64,000 nt of DNA from Phymorhynchus buccinoides (GCA_017654935.2 CM065706.1:6595589-6659588), one strand, 5' to 3'. Positions 44,936-57,966 are shown, counted from the first letter of the stretch. The notes: generated by a model from the sequence alone, not told the origin. A program made the numbers and translations.

Positions 44936-45419
44936 ATTTCGAAAATATATATAAGATAAAAACAGCAGGATTTCATCACATTCATTCAGACAGTAAGGCC
45001 AACAACAAAATGATGTCTGTTTGGGGTTTCATTAGTTTCAAAAATAGGGTAGGTACTAGGCTTTTTTCTTTATTTTTTACTTTTTTAATCTTGTGTTCAG
45101 TCCATGTGTGTGAATACATTTATGTATTTTAATCAAACAAAACAGCGTATACTTTTGCACTTATAATGTTTTATGTTTCTGTTTGCTCGCTTTCTTTCGT
45201 TTTCTTTTTCTTTTTTTCCCATTCACCAAAAAAACATTTTGGGTCGGCAGCTAAAAACTAGGGTAGGTAGGGAAACAGGAAACCAACATTTTTTTGGGGG
45301 GGCCTAATATTTCACGTGAATAATCCCTCACAGACGTCATTACAGTCGGAGAGTCGTACGACTGGAATCGCACGTGTGCATCGGCCCCCTTAAGTTAAAG
45401 ATGCACGTTAGTCACTCAC

Positions 45420-45496
45420 TTTATGAGTAGAGCTTTCGTGTCCTGCTTGCGGAAGCGGGCCGAAACGTTGATCCGTTTGTTGTGTCCCGGCTCCAC
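45420..45496 (-). CDS. DCDC2-like gene, exon preceding the DCX domain
   Basis: Acceptor gattgtgacag; phase 0 in, 25 codons plus AA, donor GTGAGT (phase 2). It reads VEPGHNKRINVSARFRKQDT and then KALLI. The last residues form the first strand of the following DCX domain. The NVSARF-type linker resembles the inter-domain segment of DCDC2 as I remember it. Confidence 0.78.
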
Positions 45497-45614
45497 CTGT
45501 CACAATCATCATAATTATCACACGTTTCCACATATATGTGATGGAGCATGGGGAGAGAGAAAAACGTAAGTCGCTCACAATGTGTTTTTTTTTTAAATCG
45601 AAGAAAAATCTGTT

Positions 45615-45720
45615 TTGTCCTCCGGTCTGAAACAGACACATATGGGATATTAGTAGATATAAAGATGGTGGGAACGATCCTGGAGGCAATGCCCGGAGGC
45701 AGTGCAACACCAGGAAAGTC
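45615..45720. repeat. Dispersed repeat family M (copy 2)
   Basis: CAGACACATATGGGATATTA, AGATGGTGGGAACGATCCTG and GAGGCAATGC; also at 53195-53275 and inverted at 17925-18000. Confidence 0.7.
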
Positions 45721-46220
45721 CCGAATTTTTAACAATACAGATATAATTGATATCTGATATAATACAGATATAATACAGATAATATGAATGTTTTTGAGCA
45801 AAAGCCACAAGAAATAATCAACAACCCAATATCAATTTTCTATTTAGGGCATATTAATATTAATATTTATGTCTATTTTTATGTACCAGCATCCACAACA
45901 TAAAAGACAATTTTGAATGATTTCTTTGTTTATTTGATTGGTTTTTTTGTGTGTGTATATCAAGTCAATAGAAAGAAAGAGGCAAACTTCTGTCTTCTAT
46001 GTTGTCCGATTTCTGCAAATGATCTGTCCCGAATGTCAAACTTCAAATAATTATAAAATAAAAACTAGTAGTTATTTAGTGGGTATTGTACAGCTCTGTG
46101 CTAGTCTTTGGGAATAGGTACACACATACACACACACACATGCGCGCATACACACACACACACACGTGTGTGTGTGTGTGTGTGTGCCTGCATATATAAT
46201 ACATAATAGTCTCACTTTCA

Positions 46221-46521
<301 letters not shown>

Positions 46522-47095
46522 GCTTTGATAAAAACTTTTTTGTGTCCAATGTCTGTATTTGTGAACCTCAGAAACAAACTCAGTTTACTTTAACTTTACC
46601 ATTTGTTCTGTGTTCTGAAAAGAAGAAAATAAATATATATATACGCAGGCAAACACACATGCACGCATGCATATAGTCACATGCCACACATGCACGCATA
46701 CACATAAGCACGCTCGCACGCACACGCACACACACACAACGTGAGGTCCTAACCATTAAACTATTTATTGCATTTATTAAGCTGTTCAATTAGTATTTAT
46801 CTTTAATATTATTCAGTGTTTGGCTATGGCAGTTGCTTGGTTTTTTTAATGTTGCAGTGCAGTTAACTATTTTATTTATCTGTTTGGGGAGGGGCAAGGG
46901 GTGCAAAGATTCAATGTAGTATCAATTAAAGGTTATCCTTTATCTATTATTCCTCTTTTATACATGCATATAATACAAACATATATTCATACAGTCAAAC
47001 ACACATTTTCACACACACACTCATCAAATTCACACTCACACCGCAGAGTAGTTATTGTCTGAATCACTTTTAGTGGAAGGATGCAAAATCGAAGA

Positions 47096-47290
<195 letters not shown>

Positions 47291-47575
47291 ATTTTAAACC
47301 AGTCCTATTCTTAACATAAAACCTGGTGAGTCAAGCAAGAAATATGAACTGTGCACCCAAATCTAAATCTCGCATAATAAAATAAAAAATCTCTTATTTT
47401 TTTGCTGATCTTAGTTAAGAGCTCTGTACAAAACAACGACAACAAAAATAGGATAGGTTCATAGAAGGTTTACATTTCACTAATCTTCGAATTACAAAGT
47501 GCGTAGAGAACGAAGAAAAACAGGAAGGGCGCACGCAGTCAGAATTTCTTGTGCTTTGACTTGTACCGCAGGTCT

Positions 47576-48003
47576 TAACCCTTTCATCACCAGCCATTTT
47601 TCAGCCAAAATATTCCATTAAATTTACCTGGGTAGTGAAAAAAAAATCAGCATAACATCAGGCCTATCCTTACCTCACAAAGTTAAGAAAATAGGGTCTT
47701 CGGATAACAGACCCTGATTTGATGCCTTTTAGTGACATGGGTGTTAAACCATTGTGGTGCCAGGGCTCCATTTGGGGGTCTATGAAGCACTGAAATTCTA
47801 AAGGACCCTCTAAAAGAATATGCTGGGGGTCCCAGGGATGCGCTAGAAAACGTCTTTTTAGCATTTGCAATGCCACTGGGACCTTCTATCCCGCCTCTAG
47901 CACCCTCTATGCTGTAAGTGAAGGAGTCCCTGGGACCCCTTGTTTTGCGGGACGATAGGGAGCCCTGGGTGCATAAATGCGACATTGGCGGCGAAAGGGT
48001 TAA
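47576..48003. mobile_element. TTAA element family B (copy 6, inverted) with nested hAT-like element
   Basis: TTAACCCTTTCATCACCAGC at the left and TTGGCGGCGAAAGGGTTAA at the right; its interior is the reverse complement of other family B copies. Family D is inserted at 47761-47967. Confidence 0.88.
47761..47967. mobile_element. hAT-like element, family D (copy 3), nested in family B
   Basis: CAGGGCTCC at the left and GGGAGCCCTG at the right, with GGTGC on both sides. Uninterrupted family B reads TGTGGTGCTAAAATGCGAC at this place, proving the insertion point. Confidence 0.88.
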
Positions 48004-48295
48004 TTAATAATACAGACTTAGAGCTTCGTACACTGTAAACAAAACCAACCAAAAAAAAGAAAAAAAAGGCCACCGAAAGCGAAAAGTAGGGTAAGTCTGT
48101 ATTACTACTAGTATGTATTAAAGCCCTGGCCTGGCTCCAAGGCCTTAAAAGTAAAGGATGGATTAACAGAGGTGGGATTTTCTTTTGTGTTGGCCGAAGC
48201 CCACCGATAGAATCCCTAATTGAATCCCATCGCTGCAAGCCTGCCAAATCCCAGTGCCAGCCAGTCAGAGCTGGTCAGGGCTCAAGTTGAAAGCT

Positions 48296-48428
48296 AAAGA
48301 CCCCCCACATCATGTGTCACACTCCCTCTTATATGCTAGGAAGATTTCTTAAGATTTTTTTTACCAGCTATAAGAGGGGAAACATGTGAAAACCGTGATT
48401 TTGACACGTGACGTGGAGGGTCTTTAAA
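48296..48428. mobile_element. Palindromic element family I
   Basis: AAAGACCCCCCACATCATGT at the left is the inverse of ACACGTGACGTGGAGGGTCT at the right. The arms also contain CTTATATGCTAGGAAGATTT / AAGATTTTTTTTACCAGC. Half copies are at 18197-18265 and 20451-20540. Confidence 0.8.
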
Positions 48429-48595
48429 GCCTCACACGATTCCTCCAGACCCTGCTATTGTTCATACACGTGCGTAGCCTTCCTTTCTCATTGGCTCAGT
48501 CAATGACACTTGTGTGTAAAATAATGGCCCCTGATTGGCTAATTATTGTTCGCTGGTTGACAAAATGTTAGCCTAAAATTAGGCCCATAGGTAGT

Positions 48596-48781
48596 ACAGT
48601 GGAACCTCCCTTATAAGACTTCCCATTATAACACTCCCTCCCACATAAGACCTGCTTCTCTGTCTGAGACATTGCCCTTCTTTGTTAGTAAAATTACCTC
48701 CCTAAAAAAATAAGACCCCTCCTTATAAGACCTCTTTTTGGATGAGTTTTGAAGGTCTTATAAGGGAGGAAATCCACTGTA
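48596..48781. mobile_element. Family A inverted-repeat element (copy 9)
   Basis: ACAGTGGAACCTCCCTTATA left end; right end slightly altered (GGGAGGAAATCCACTGTA). Confidence 0.88.
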
Positions 48782-48996
48782 CTTGAGTAGCAAAAGTGAC
48801 TAAGAATGTATGGCCGAAGGTTTTCTGTACCAATGAGAAATTGCAATTTAACAGCTGAATCTTTTTCTGAAAGACTACGATGAAACTACGAAATAGACGT
48901 GTGTGCGTGCGTGTGTGCGTGCGTGCGTGCGTGTGTATGGAAGAAGAAGAAACTCTGCAAGACAGAAAAGACAAAACAATTTTGTTGACCACTCAC

Positions 48997-49048
48997 ATCG
49001 TAGCTGATCCGAGGTCCGCCTTTCTTAGGGCCCGTGACGCTATCATAG
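48997..49048 (-). CDS. DCDC2-like gene, most 5' exon identified
   Basis: Acceptor ctctcgttgcag, phase 2 in, then YDSVTGPKKGGPRISYD, donor GTGAGT in phase 0, matching the next exon at 45420-45496. It is short (52 nt). In a two-DCX-domain protein it would fall between the domains. Upstream exons with the first DCX domain and the start codon were not recognised in 49-64 kb and may lie beyond the window. Confidence 0.7.
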
Positions 49049-49104
49049 CTGCAACGAGAGAACAAAAAATGGGAAATTAATAAACACATTGTCTGACTGA
49101 TGAG

Positions 49105-49467
<363 letters not shown>

Positions 49468-49689
49468 ACTTACAGAACAAAAAGTTATACAAAGAAAAAA
49501 AAAAGTAAAAAAATAGAGAATGACGTCAATAACATTTCCCTCCTTTTAATAATACAAGTTTTATATTTCTTTCTCTCTTTTTCAGCGAAACTATCCGTGA
49601 CTAGCTAAAAAAAAAGCAGGTGGCTTTGATGGTGTATGGGAGAGCCTTGTCATTAATAAATGATGACACAGGATGGGATCAGTCAGATG

Positions 49690-51035
49690 TGCCCCCATCT
49701 CTGTGCGTACCCCATCTCCATGTGTCGGACAGTCCCCATCAGTGTCCCCGTCTCTGTGTGTCCCCCATCAGTGCCCCTGTCTCTATGTGTCCCCACCAGT
49801 GTCCCTGTCTCTATGTGTCCCCATCAGTGTCCCCGTCTCTGTGTGTCCCCCATCAGTGTCCCCATCTCAGTGTGTCCCCATCAGTGTCCCCGTCTCTATG
49901 TGTCCCCATAGTGTCTCCGTCTCTATGTGTCCCCCATCAGTGTCCCTGTCTCTATGTTTTCCCCTCTCTATGTGTCCCCATCAGTATGTGTCCCTATATC
50001 TATGTGTCCCTGTTTATCTCTATATGTCCGCACCTCTGTCACTAAATGTCCCCATCTCTCTGAGTCCTCATCAGTGTCCCCATCTCTATGTGTCCCCGTT
50101 TCTATGTGTACCCGTCTCTATGTGTCCCTGTTTCTCTCTATATGTCCGCACCTCTGTCACTAAATGTCCCCATCTCTATGAGTCCTCATCAGTGTCCCCA
50201 TCTCTATGTGTCCCCATTTCTATGTGTACCCGTCTCTATGTTGTCCCTGTCGTTGTCCCAGTATATAAGTGTCCCGGTCTCTATATGTTCCCATCTCTAT
50301 GTGTCTCTATCTCTATATGTCTCCATCTCTATGTATCTCTGTCTCTATGTGTCCCCGTTTCTATATGTCCACATCTCTATATGTCCCCGTCTCTATGTGT
50401 CTGCATCTCTATATGTTCTCATCTCTATATGTTCACATCTCTATATGTCCACATCTCTATATGTCCCCGTCTCTATGTGTCCCCGTCTCTATATGTTCTC
50501 ATCTCTATATGTCCACATCTCTATATGTCCACATCTCTATATGTCCCCGTCTCTATGTGTCCCCGTCTCTATATGTTCTCATCTCTATATGTCCACATCT
50601 CTATATGTCCACATCTCTATATGTCCCCGTCTCTATGTGTCCCCGTCTCTATATGTTCTCATCTCTATATGTCCCCATCTCTATATGTCCACATCTCTAT
50701 ATGTCCTGTCTCTATGTGTCTGTGTCTCTATGTGTCCCCAGCTCTATATGTCCACATCTCTATATGTCCCCGTCTCTATGTGTCCCCGTCTCTATATGTT
50801 CTCATCTCTATATGTCCACATCTCTATATGTCCACATCTCTATATGTCCACATCTCTATATGTCCTGTCTCTATGTGTCCCTGTCTCTATGTGTCCCCCA
50901 TCTCTATATGTCCACATCTCTATATGTCCCACATCTCTATATGTCCCTGTCTCTATGTGTCTACATCTCTCCATGTCCCATTTGTCTCTATTATTATGTC
51001 CTCACCTCTATTATGTCCACATCTCTATAATATGT
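49690..51035 (+). repeat. CATCTCTATATGTCC-type minisatellite (16-bp unit)
   Basis: Imperfect GTCCCCGTCTCTATGTGT units at the left become a regular 16-base CATCTCTATATGTCCA unit. TGTTCTCATCTCTATATG recurs at 50413, 50493, 50573 and 50653, an 80-bp higher-order period. All three frames stay open for long stretches only because the unit lacks stops. Confidence 0.95.
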
Positions 51036-51289
51036 GACAGAGTATAGGAAAACCAGGCTAAAGTCGGAAATTATCACTTTTGACGTTTTTATATAATCTG
51101 AAAGTTTAAAATCTACAGACTGAAAAGCAAAAAACAGAATTGATCTATCTGGCATAGTCTTTTTTCTATATTTTTTTAAAGTTGACGAAATACACAGAAT
51201 CAAGTATAACTAAGCTACCTGTTTTTGTGCATTGCTACGAATGTCTCTCAGCAACTTTAGCCGGGTTTTCCCGTACTCTATCACATATG

Positions 51290-51365
51290 TCCCTGTCTCT
51301 ATGTGTCCCCATCTCTATTTCATGTGTCCCCGTCTATGTCCCCGGTCTGTGTGTGTCCCCTTCTC
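51290..51365 (+). repeat. Isolated fragment of the same minisatellite
   Basis: GTCCCTGTCTCTATGTGTCC and related units. Confidence 0.8.
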
Positions 51366-51373
51366 TTCCCCAC

Positions 51374-51710
51374 AGATTAGGGTAAGGGTTAGGTTTAGGG
51401 ATAGGATTAGGGATTAACCCTTTCACCGCCAATGTCACATATTTGCACCACAATGGTTTAACACCCATGTCACTAAAAGCATCAAATCAGGGCCTGTTAT
51501 CTGAAGACCCTATTTTCGTAACTTTGGGAGGTAAGGATAGGCCTAATGTTATACATGTCGCAGAGGAAATCACGATATTGCAGATAAATATTTTTCTCTA
51601 CCCAAGTAAGCTTAATGGTAGTTTTTTCCTGAAAAATGGCTGGCGGCGAAAGGGTTAAGGTTAGTGTTTGGGTCAGGAATAGGGTTAGGGATAGGGTTAG
51701 AGTTAGGATT
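51374..51710. repeat. Degenerate TTAGGG-type array interrupted by a TTAA element
   Basis: ATTAGGGTAAGGGTTAGG and GGGATAGGATTAGGG on the left, AATAGGGTTAGGGATAGGG and TTAGAGTTAGG on the right, separated by family B at 51414-51658. Confidence 0.8.
51414..51658. mobile_element. TTAA element family B (copy 7)
   Basis: TTAACCCTTTCACCGCCAAT and TGGCGGCGAAAGGGTTAA; intact length of 245 bases. Confidence 0.92.
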
Positions 51711-51719
51711 TATAAACAA

Positions 51720-52160
51720 AGAGATGGAGAGATGCACAATTGGTGCAGAGACGGGGACACATAGTGACAGGGACTTATGAAGACGGGGATAGGCAGACAC
51801 TGGGACACGTCGAGATGGGGACACAGATGGGGACACTTACTGAAACAGGGACACATAGAGATGGGGACACATAGACTGATAGACAGGGATACATAGAGAT
51901 CTGGACACATAGAGACGGGAACATACACTATGATACAGAGACGGGGACATACAGAGACAGTGACACAGAGAAAACTGGGGACATTTAGAAACAGGGACAC
52001 ATAGAGACAGGAAAACATAGACTGATAGAGACAGGGACACATAGAGACGGGGACATACAGAGACAGTGACACAGAGAAAACTGGGGACATTTAGAAACAG
52101 GGACACATAGAGACAGGGAAACATAGACTGATAGAGACAGGGACACATAGAGATGGGGGT
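51720..52160 (-). repeat. Inverted block of the GTCTCTATGTGTCC minisatellite
   Basis: GGGACACATAGAGACAGGGA-type units, the reverse complement of the array at 49.7-51.0 kb, with about 145-bp repeated blocks (AAACTGGGGACATTTAGAAA at 51972 and 52079). Confidence 0.92.
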
Positions 52161-52319
52161 ACAACGCTACGCAAGCCGCAGGACGACCTATTCTCTCTCT
52201 CGTACTGGTACTAGTCAAAGCCCTCCCAGTCCCACTGATGAGCGTTACCCACCATTGCCTCTGTCTCGTGCATTTTTCACGACGGATCCCGATTACCTTG
52301 AATCCCAAATGGGGCTGCT

Positions 52320-52430
52320 GGCTCTCTCTATCTCTCGCTCTCTCACTCTCTCTCTCTAGCTCTCTCTCTCTCTCTTCCCCTCCCTCTCCTCTCTCTCCCT
52401 CCCTCTCTCTCTCTCCCTCTCTCTAGTACC
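52320..52430. repeat. CT-rich microsatellite
   Basis: Interrupted CT run with CCCTCC patches. Confidence 0.9.
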
Positions 52431-52649
52431 TTAGCACTTGATACTCGCCTTGGCTTAAACTAAGCCAGCGCGGGACTATAATAATAAGCAAGCAGCTAGC
52501 CGAAACAATGCCGCCCCATCAAAATGAGAAGACATGTCCCATAGTATGTGTCCCGAGGGACCGAGTGGACATTAAGCCTTATAATTTTTGTTGAAACAAT
52601 GTCAGTCTCTGCTTCAGGCTGCCAGGGAAACTTTCCTTTTTCAAACTAA

Positions 52650-52765
52650 AGGTATTATTAGGTATTAGGTACTTTATAGTCACAAAGGCGTCTCTGTGGA
52701 ATTCGGGTTGCTCCCACCTGGAGAGCGCGTCGCAGCCAGAGGCGCGCCACCCAAGTTGTTTTTTG
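52650..52765. repeat. Dispersed repeat family P (copy)
   Basis: TTTATAGTCACAAAGGCGTC, TCTGTGGAATTCGGGTTGCT and GGAGAGCGCGTCGCAGCCAG. Confidence 0.65.
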
Positions 52766-52845
52766 TTTTTTTTGTTTTTTTGGGGGGGGGGGGGGTTTTG
52801 CATGCGATTTTGTGTGTGACTGATGGGGGGGGGGGGGGGGGGGGG

Positions 52846-52917
52846 GGGTAATTTTTACCAAATGACAACTTTTTCGTTGCCACTGGGTTTAACGTATGCT
52901 AAGTGCATGGGCACACG

Positions 52918-52948
<31 letters not shown>

Positions 52949-53068
52949 TCCACGTTCAGACCGTTAAGAGGCCTAGTGCAAACTGAGAGGAAAAAATCCC
53001 CTGTACCCAGGTTCGAACTCGGGTTTACTTGACACGAAGCGAACGCGCTACGACTGTGCCACTCTAAG
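52846..53068 (-). mobile_element. tRNA-derived SINE (copy 2)
   Basis: Reverse complement of 41504-41732: B box GGTTCGAACTC, A box GTGGCACAGTCGTAGC read on the minus strand, and the CGGATGAGACGATAAACCG core. The 3' side starts after a poly-G run (52824-52848). Confidence 0.82.
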
Positions 53069-53194
53069 AGGAAGGAAAAAGAAAACTGCACGCAGGCGAA
53101 TGCCTGCAGCCAGGAGACGCGCTGGCTTGTTTCTCTTTCTCTCTCTCTCTCCCACTCACAACCGAGACCCGATGAAAATGGTGTTTTATGTCCT

Positions 53195-53275
53195 CTCGGT
53201 CTGGAACAGACACATATGGGACATTTGTAGATACAAAGATGGTGGGAACAATACCGGAGGCAATGCAAACTGAAA
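53195..53275. repeat. Dispersed repeat family M (copy 3)
   Basis: GAACAGACACATATGGGACA and ACAAAGATGGTGGGAACAAT. Confidence 0.7.
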
Positions 53276-53332
53276 CCCGATTCCTGGAGATCCGATTCCT
53301 GGGATCGGCTCTTTTATACCCTTGTTGTGCCT

Positions 53333-53721
53333 TTAACTCATTCAAGTCGTTCCGGCCATATATGTCCGGAATTAATAGATAGCTGTCAATTTGGTGCATT
53401 TGCTTCAAGGGAAGTAGATGTGTGCACCTTGGTCACTTCTAAAAGTGCTTGACACTCCTTTAGACCACAATTTTGCCTCTGACTTTGCTTTTGTAGTGGT
53501 TTTGTGTGTGGGGAAACCAATTGGTGTAGAGAGTTTTTCTATATAAAGTCTAGAAATAAAGTCTATAAAAAGTCTGATCTACCACTTCCCTAATGCCTAA
53601 ACCTGAAGTAATCTTCTTTCATATCTCCTTTTGTTTATGTATGTTTTGTTTGTGTGTATGGCTGGAGTGATTTGTGATGGTTTTTTAATAATACAAAATC
53701 GTTGCGATGCGAATGAGTTAA
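53333..53721. mobile_element. TTAA element family G2
   Basis: TTAACTCATTCAAGTCGTTC at the left and GCGAATGAGTTAA at the right. A second, interrupted copy begins at 62821 and a piece lies inverted at about 37465-37570. A gap begins 28 bases after it. Confidence 0.85.
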
Positions 53722-53749
53722 GGCAGACCAATTAACATAGCCGGCAAAG

Positions 53750-54249
53750 NNNNNNNNNNNNNNNNNNNNNNNNNNNNNNNNNNNNNNNNNNNNNNNNNNN
53801 NNNNNNNNNNNNNNNNNNNNNNNNNNNNNNNNNNNNNNNNNNNNNNNNNNNNNNNNNNNNNNNNNNNNNNNNNNNNNNNNNNNNNNNNNNNNNNNNNNNN
53901 NNNNNNNNNNNNNNNNNNNNNNNNNNNNNNNNNNNNNNNNNNNNNNNNNNNNNNNNNNNNNNNNNNNNNNNNNNNNNNNNNNNNNNNNNNNNNNNNNNNN
54001 NNNNNNNNNNNNNNNNNNNNNNNNNNNNNNNNNNNNNNNNNNNNNNNNNNNNNNNNNNNNNNNNNNNNNNNNNNNNNNNNNNNNNNNNNNNNNNNNNNNN
54101 NNNNNNNNNNNNNNNNNNNNNNNNNNNNNNNNNNNNNNNNNNNNNNNNNNNNNNNNNNNNNNNNNNNNNNNNNNNNNNNNNNNNNNNNNNNNNNNNNNNN
54201 NNNNNNNNNNNNNNNNNNNNNNNNNNNNNNNNNNNNNNNNNNNNNNNNN
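53750..54249. other. Assembly gap (500 N)
   Basis: Exactly 500 N, placeholder size. Confidence 0.99.
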
Positions 54250-54445
54250 CTACCTCTTAGTTTTAGTAAGTTAATCATAGACCTTTATTTTATATATGTC
54301 ACAGAAGAATCCCCATACTGCAGGTTGAATTTTTGTTTCTTTACCTATGTAAAATTATGGACATTTGGGGCTGAAATATGGCTGGCGTTGAAAGGGTTAA
54401 CGGTATTTTTTTCGCTGAAAAATGGCTGGCGGGCGAAAGGGTTAA
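54250..54445. mobile_element. Family B right ends (two) after the gap
   Basis: The interior and right end (GGCGTTGAAAGGGTTAA at 54400) are followed by a second right end (TGGCGGGCGAAAGGGTTAA at 54445). The left parts are lost in the gap or truncated. Confidence 0.75.
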
Positions 54446-54589
54446 ATTAAAGCTGAATTGCCTGAGATGGATGGATTGCTCTGCGGCCACTGTTTGGGTA
54501 CTCGATACCTTTTGTTTGTCTTGAGGTTTTGCCTGAGACCCATGTCTAGAACCGCGCGAAGATGTTTTCATGCTTCCAGTTTTTGAAAG

Positions 54590-55086
54590 AGAGTCCCCCC
54601 CGTGGGGATACAGGGGGGTCTTTTTGTATAAATAGTTCCCTCCACCTTCTGGAAGTTCTGTGCTTTTAACTTCCTCTAATCTGTCCACTCCTCTTGACCT
54701 CTGCCTTTTCCCTTTGCTTACTGTCATCGACCGTCTTTCTGCCTTACCGGCCCTCACAAAGGCCGGGGGTCTTTTTAATAAATAGTTCCGCCACCTTCTG
54801 GAAGGTTTTGTTTTATGTATTGTAACTTCCATCTAATTCTGTCACTGTCTTTGACTCAGCCTTTTTTTCCTTTTTGCTTACTGTCATCTAGTATCTTTCA
54901 GCCTTACCGTCTATTTTCCTGCCTTTTTTTTTTTTCAAGAAAGAGTTTCAAACGATTTCCTCCAGCCGAAGTCGGACTTGCTGGGCCTACTATCTCTTAG
55001 CGCATACGGCAGCATTACTCATCTGCGCTCAAAATTGACAGGAAACTGTTTGAAAGCGATCGAAGGAAGAAGAAGAAGAAAGAAGA
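54590..55086 (+). mobile_element. Dispersed repeat family F (copy 4, 5' part duplicated)
   Basis: Two successive 5' regions (GGGGTCTTTTTGTATAAATA at about 54615; GGGGGTCTTTTTAATAAATA at about 54764) precede one 3' part with CCGAAGTCGGACTTGCTGGG and the (GAA)n tail. Confidence 0.7.
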
Positions 55087-55129
55087 GTAAAGAGTACGTT
55101 TTTACAATCGGAGCGTTGATTGTTTTTCT

Positions 55130-55431
55130 TTCTTTCTTTCTCTCTTTGACTCTCTGTCTGTCTCATGTTTGCATGCCTATCGGACTGACTGTCTCTTCTC
55201 TCTCTCTCCATCTCTCTCTCTCTCTCTCCCTCTCTCTCTCTCTCCTCGCGCTTTCTCTCTCTCTCTACTCTTTTTTTCTTTTTTTGTTTTTCCTCTTTCC
55301 TCCTCTCTCTCTCTTTTTTATTCTTATCTCTCATTCTCTAACTCACTGTCCCTGCTCTCTCTCTCTCTCGCTCTCTCTCTCTCTCCATCTGTCTCTTCTC
55401 TCTCTCTCAATCTCCTCTCTTCTCTCTCTCA

Positions 55432-55467
<36 letters not shown>

Positions 55468-55617
55468 CTCTCTCTCCATCTTCCTCTCTCATCTCTCCTC
55501 TCTCTCTCTCTCTCTCCTCGCACAAGGACAGATTGTAAGAATCAGCCCTGCCCTAAAATTCAATCCTTGCGTATAAAGTTTTCAAGTTCAAGTCCTCTCT
55601 CTCTCTCTCTCTTCTCC

Positions 55618-55654
<37 letters not shown>

Positions 55655-55784
55655 TCTCTCTTCTCTCTCTCATCATCTCTCTCTCTCTCTCATCATCTCT
55701 CTCTCTCTCCTCTCTCACAAAGGACAGATTGAGAATCAGCCTGGCCTAAAATCTCAATCCTTGCGTAATAGTTTTCAAAGTATC

Positions 55785-55877
<93 letters not shown>

Positions 55878-56006
55878 CTCCCTCTCTCTCTCCTTCTCTC
55901 TCACAAGACAGATTGTCAAAGAATCAGCCTAAGCATAAAATCTCAATCTTTGCGTAATAAAGTTTTCAAGTATCAAGTCTCTCTCTTCTCTCTCTCTCTC
56001 TCTCTC

Positions 56007-56037
<31 letters not shown>

Positions 56038-56168
56038 CTCTCCCTCTTCTCTCTCTTCTTCTCTCTCCCTCTCTCTCTCTCTCCTCTCTCTCTCTCTCCA
56101 AGGACCGATTGTAAGAATAGGCCTGGTCTAAAATCTCAATCCTTGCATAATAAAGTTTTCAAGTGTTC

Positions 56169-56238
<70 letters not shown>

Positions 56239-56249
56239 GTCTCTCTCTC

Positions 56250-56283
<34 letters not shown>

Positions 56284-56385
56284 GTCTTCTCTCTTCTGTC
56301 TCTCTCTTCGTCTCATCTTCATCTCTCTCTCTCTCTCGCTCTCTCTCTCGGATCTCTCTCTCTCTCTCCGTCTCTGTTTGGTAGT
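55130..56385. repeat. CT arrays with four interspersed 70-bp units
   Basis: Units at about 55522, 55727, 55905 and 56098 contain AAGGACAGATTGTAAGAATC, AGCCTG(G)CCTAAAAT, CTCAATCCTTGCGTAATAAA and GTTTTCAAGT, each followed by a CT run. The period is about 180-205 bases. Confidence 0.93.
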
Positions 56386-56487
56386 GTTGGTATATTCTAG
56401 TCAGCAGAGAATCATCTCTGTTTGGAAATTCGGGCATGCTGCTCTCCCCCGGAGAGGGCGTCGCCGCAAGTGCAGCGCCTACCCAAT
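56386..56487. repeat. Dispersed repeat family P (copy)
   Basis: GGTATATTCTAGTCAGCAGA, CTCTGTTTGGAAATTCGG and CTGCTCTCCCCCGGAG. Confidence 0.7.
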
Positions 56488-56496
56488 TGTTTGATA

Positions 56497-56499
<3 letters not shown>

Positions 56500-56558
<59 letters not shown>

Positions 56559-56560
56559 TG
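56500..56560. repeat. (GT)n microsatellite
   Basis: GT run with one TGG interruption. Confidence 0.95.
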
Positions 56561-56879
56561 TGTGCGTTGTGCGTGCGTGCGTACGCGGGCGCGTGCCATG
56601 ACGGGATAGTGTATGATGGTGGGAGATGTAGGGGAGGGGGTGAAAGACAAAGAAAAGAGGGTGGGGTTTTCAGGGCCGGTGTTGTTGAATGGGTGATGGT
56701 GGTGATGGTGTAGCTATTGTCGGTGGGGAATTAGGTTATCAATTATGGATGAGGAAGACGCGTGCAGCGGAACTGTCTTTTCTTGTACCTACCTGTAAGG
56801 GCATCTGCCAGATTGTCACTGTACCATGGCCAGACTGTTTGTCTTTGGTCTGCGCGTATGTTTGCTTCTCTGTTGTTAT

Positions 56880-57260
<381 letters not shown>

Positions 57261-57542
57261 GAACAAAAGACACAGAGGCAAAATCTCAGTGAATAGTCAG
57301 CTCCGTACCCCTACTCCTGAAGGACTGAAAAGTTAGTGCATTTGTATATATATATATATATACATCTGAAGAAAAAACAACAACAAATCCTTCGTAAGTT
57401 CTAATTTTACTCCAAGCTTTCGAGGGGGTAACCCCTCTTTTTCAAGGTACAGAACTGACAAAGGTAGAAAGAACAACACCACGTAAAAAAGACTTATGAC
57501 GTAGAACGAAACCAGACCCAGGGTTAAACACAATGTGTAGAA

Positions 57543-57648
57543 GGGGGGGGGGGGGGGGGGGGGAGTAGAAGCCCCTCATCATTGTATGTACAAGATGGGT
57601 CAATGTGCGCAGCGCGCGTGTGTGTGTGTGAGCGCGTGTGTGTGTGTG

Positions 57649-57689
<41 letters not shown>

Positions 57690-57770
57690 GAGAGAGACAG
57701 AGAGGGAGGGAGGGAGGGAGAGAGAGAGAGAGGGAGAGAGGGGAGGGAGCGATATATATATGTGCGTTTT
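57543..57770. repeat. Poly-G, (GT)n and (GA)n
   Basis: G-run at 57543-57563, GT run to 57684, GA/GGGA run to about 57750. Confidence 0.93.
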
Positions 57771-57869
57771 TTTTTTTTTTAAACCCCGAGGAAAGTCAAA
57801 TGACGAAATATTGGAAAGTTTTTTTATCCTGTTTGTTTGTGTGTTTTTAGCCTGAATGTTTTTATATAT

Positions 57870-57871
57870 AT

Positions 57872-57966
<95 letters not shown>

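Noticed and set aside
49673..51037. A 454-codon open frame
   Set aside because: It translates a 16-base tandem repeat without stops; other frames are open as well, and there is no non-repetitive domain.
52150..52320. Possible extra 5' exon of the DCX gene on the minus strand
   Set aside because: A short open frame with a GT-like donor exists, but it does not resemble the start of a doublecortin domain and has no matching acceptor phase.
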